A stretch of 64,000 nt of DNA from Climacteris rufus (Eukaryota; Chordata; Aves; Passeriformes; Climacteridae). Made by a program: the position numbers and the translations under genes. The stretch spans positions 1,991,950 through 2,055,949 of the forward strand of contig VZRZ01002225.1 of the NCBI GenBank assembly GCA_013398175.1, given 5' to 3'. Under the pieces are notes generated by a model. The model did not search any database, was not told the DNA's origin, and saw only the letters and a program-made list of their open reading frames with translations. Position 1 is the first letter of the stretch; the number at the start of each line of letters is the position of its first letter. Below are positions 63,317-64,000 of this stretch, piece by piece.

Positions 63317-64000
63317 CTGTGAGGAGAGGATTACAGACAAGCTGAGTTCCTCCCTCCTTTTCACATTGGAATGGTGGGTATCTCGCTGGTCTGCTTTACT
63401 TTGTTTGCCTGAACCAACCTTCCCTAGAAAGTTTATTAAAGAAACTGCAAGTAGCTTCTGTAATTTCATATTAATCAACTAAGTACAAGCTTTGCAATAA
63501 AGGAATTAACTAATGGGGAGAGAGGAGGTCTTTGAATAATCTGTTTGTATTCCTGGTTTTTTTCTTCTGGACAGGGAAATCAAACTCAAACACATTAGAG
63601 GTTTTGCCCAATGGTAATTTTTGGGTAGCAGACCCCAGCTTCTTAATTAATGCAGAAGTTTATAGAATGTCCTGAACATGTTTAGACCTCACAAATTTTG
63701 AGGTTATTATGTTATTCATAGATTTGCTACTCAAATAGTAAATATGAATTTAGAACAATTAATTACATTCACTTACTGTCTTCTAAAAATGGTCTAACTA
63801 TATATGGATATATATTTATAACACAAAGAATGACGTATTTAAGCAGAATATTTTAAAACCTGACACACCCAAAAGAAACTCCCAATCAAACTACAAATGG
63901 CTTTGGGACTAGAAGAATCTCTATGCTTATTTCAAATCCTCTTACTTGCATAGTTTTCTAGATAGTACATGTTTAGCCTTGATGCAGAACATATTCTATA
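63317..64000. other. Right end of the window
   Basis: AT-rich sequence without a supported feature. Confidence 0.5.

Overview
This is a vertebrate nuclear genomic window, almost certainly from a bird and probably a songbird. The evidence is split genes with GT-AG introns, many 5'-truncated CR1 LINE fragments with the typical avian 3' end, a few solo LTRs, CpG-island promoters and short introns. Nothing prokaryotic was seen: no operons, CRISPR arrays or insertion sequences.

Two protein genes can be read exon by exon, both on the minus strand and in tandem. STRAP (a WD40 scaffold of the SMN complex and of TGF-beta receptor signalling) is complete: ten coding exons from 37624 down to 31064, all phase-consistent, 352 codons plus stop. 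DERA (deoxyribose-phosphate aldolase) follows about 3.5 kb downstream. Five consecutive internal exons lie between 19609 and 8059. Its first exon is most likely lost in a 141-base run of N inside a CpG island (27313-27453), and its last exons, with the Schiff-base lysine, lie beyond the left edge. STRAP followed by DERA on one strand is the order known in human 12p12.3, so this is conserved synteny.

Layout: 1-8058 is a DERA intron with a CR1 copy at the left end. 8059-19609 holds DERA exons 6 to 2, with a CR1 tail and a solo LTR in between. 19610-27312 is DERA intron 1 (simple repeats, one large CR1). About 27030-27560 is the DERA CpG island. 27561-31063 is the DERA-STRAP intergenic stretch, holding a roughly 1 kb solo LTR, two CR1 pieces and a perfect 14-bp inverted repeat. 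31064-37624 is STRAP. About 37140-37900 is the STRAP CpG island. 37900-64000 is gene-poor, with one short solo LTR, one CR1 fragment and a few weak exon-like segments on the minus strand (52.1, 62.7 and 63.2 kb) that I could not assign to a known protein.

The two genes have unrelated functions; their adjacency looks like inherited order, not a functional unit. I found no convincing undescribed system. The most useful leads are the hidden DERA exon 1, the unassigned exon-like segments at the right end, and the hairpin between the genes.
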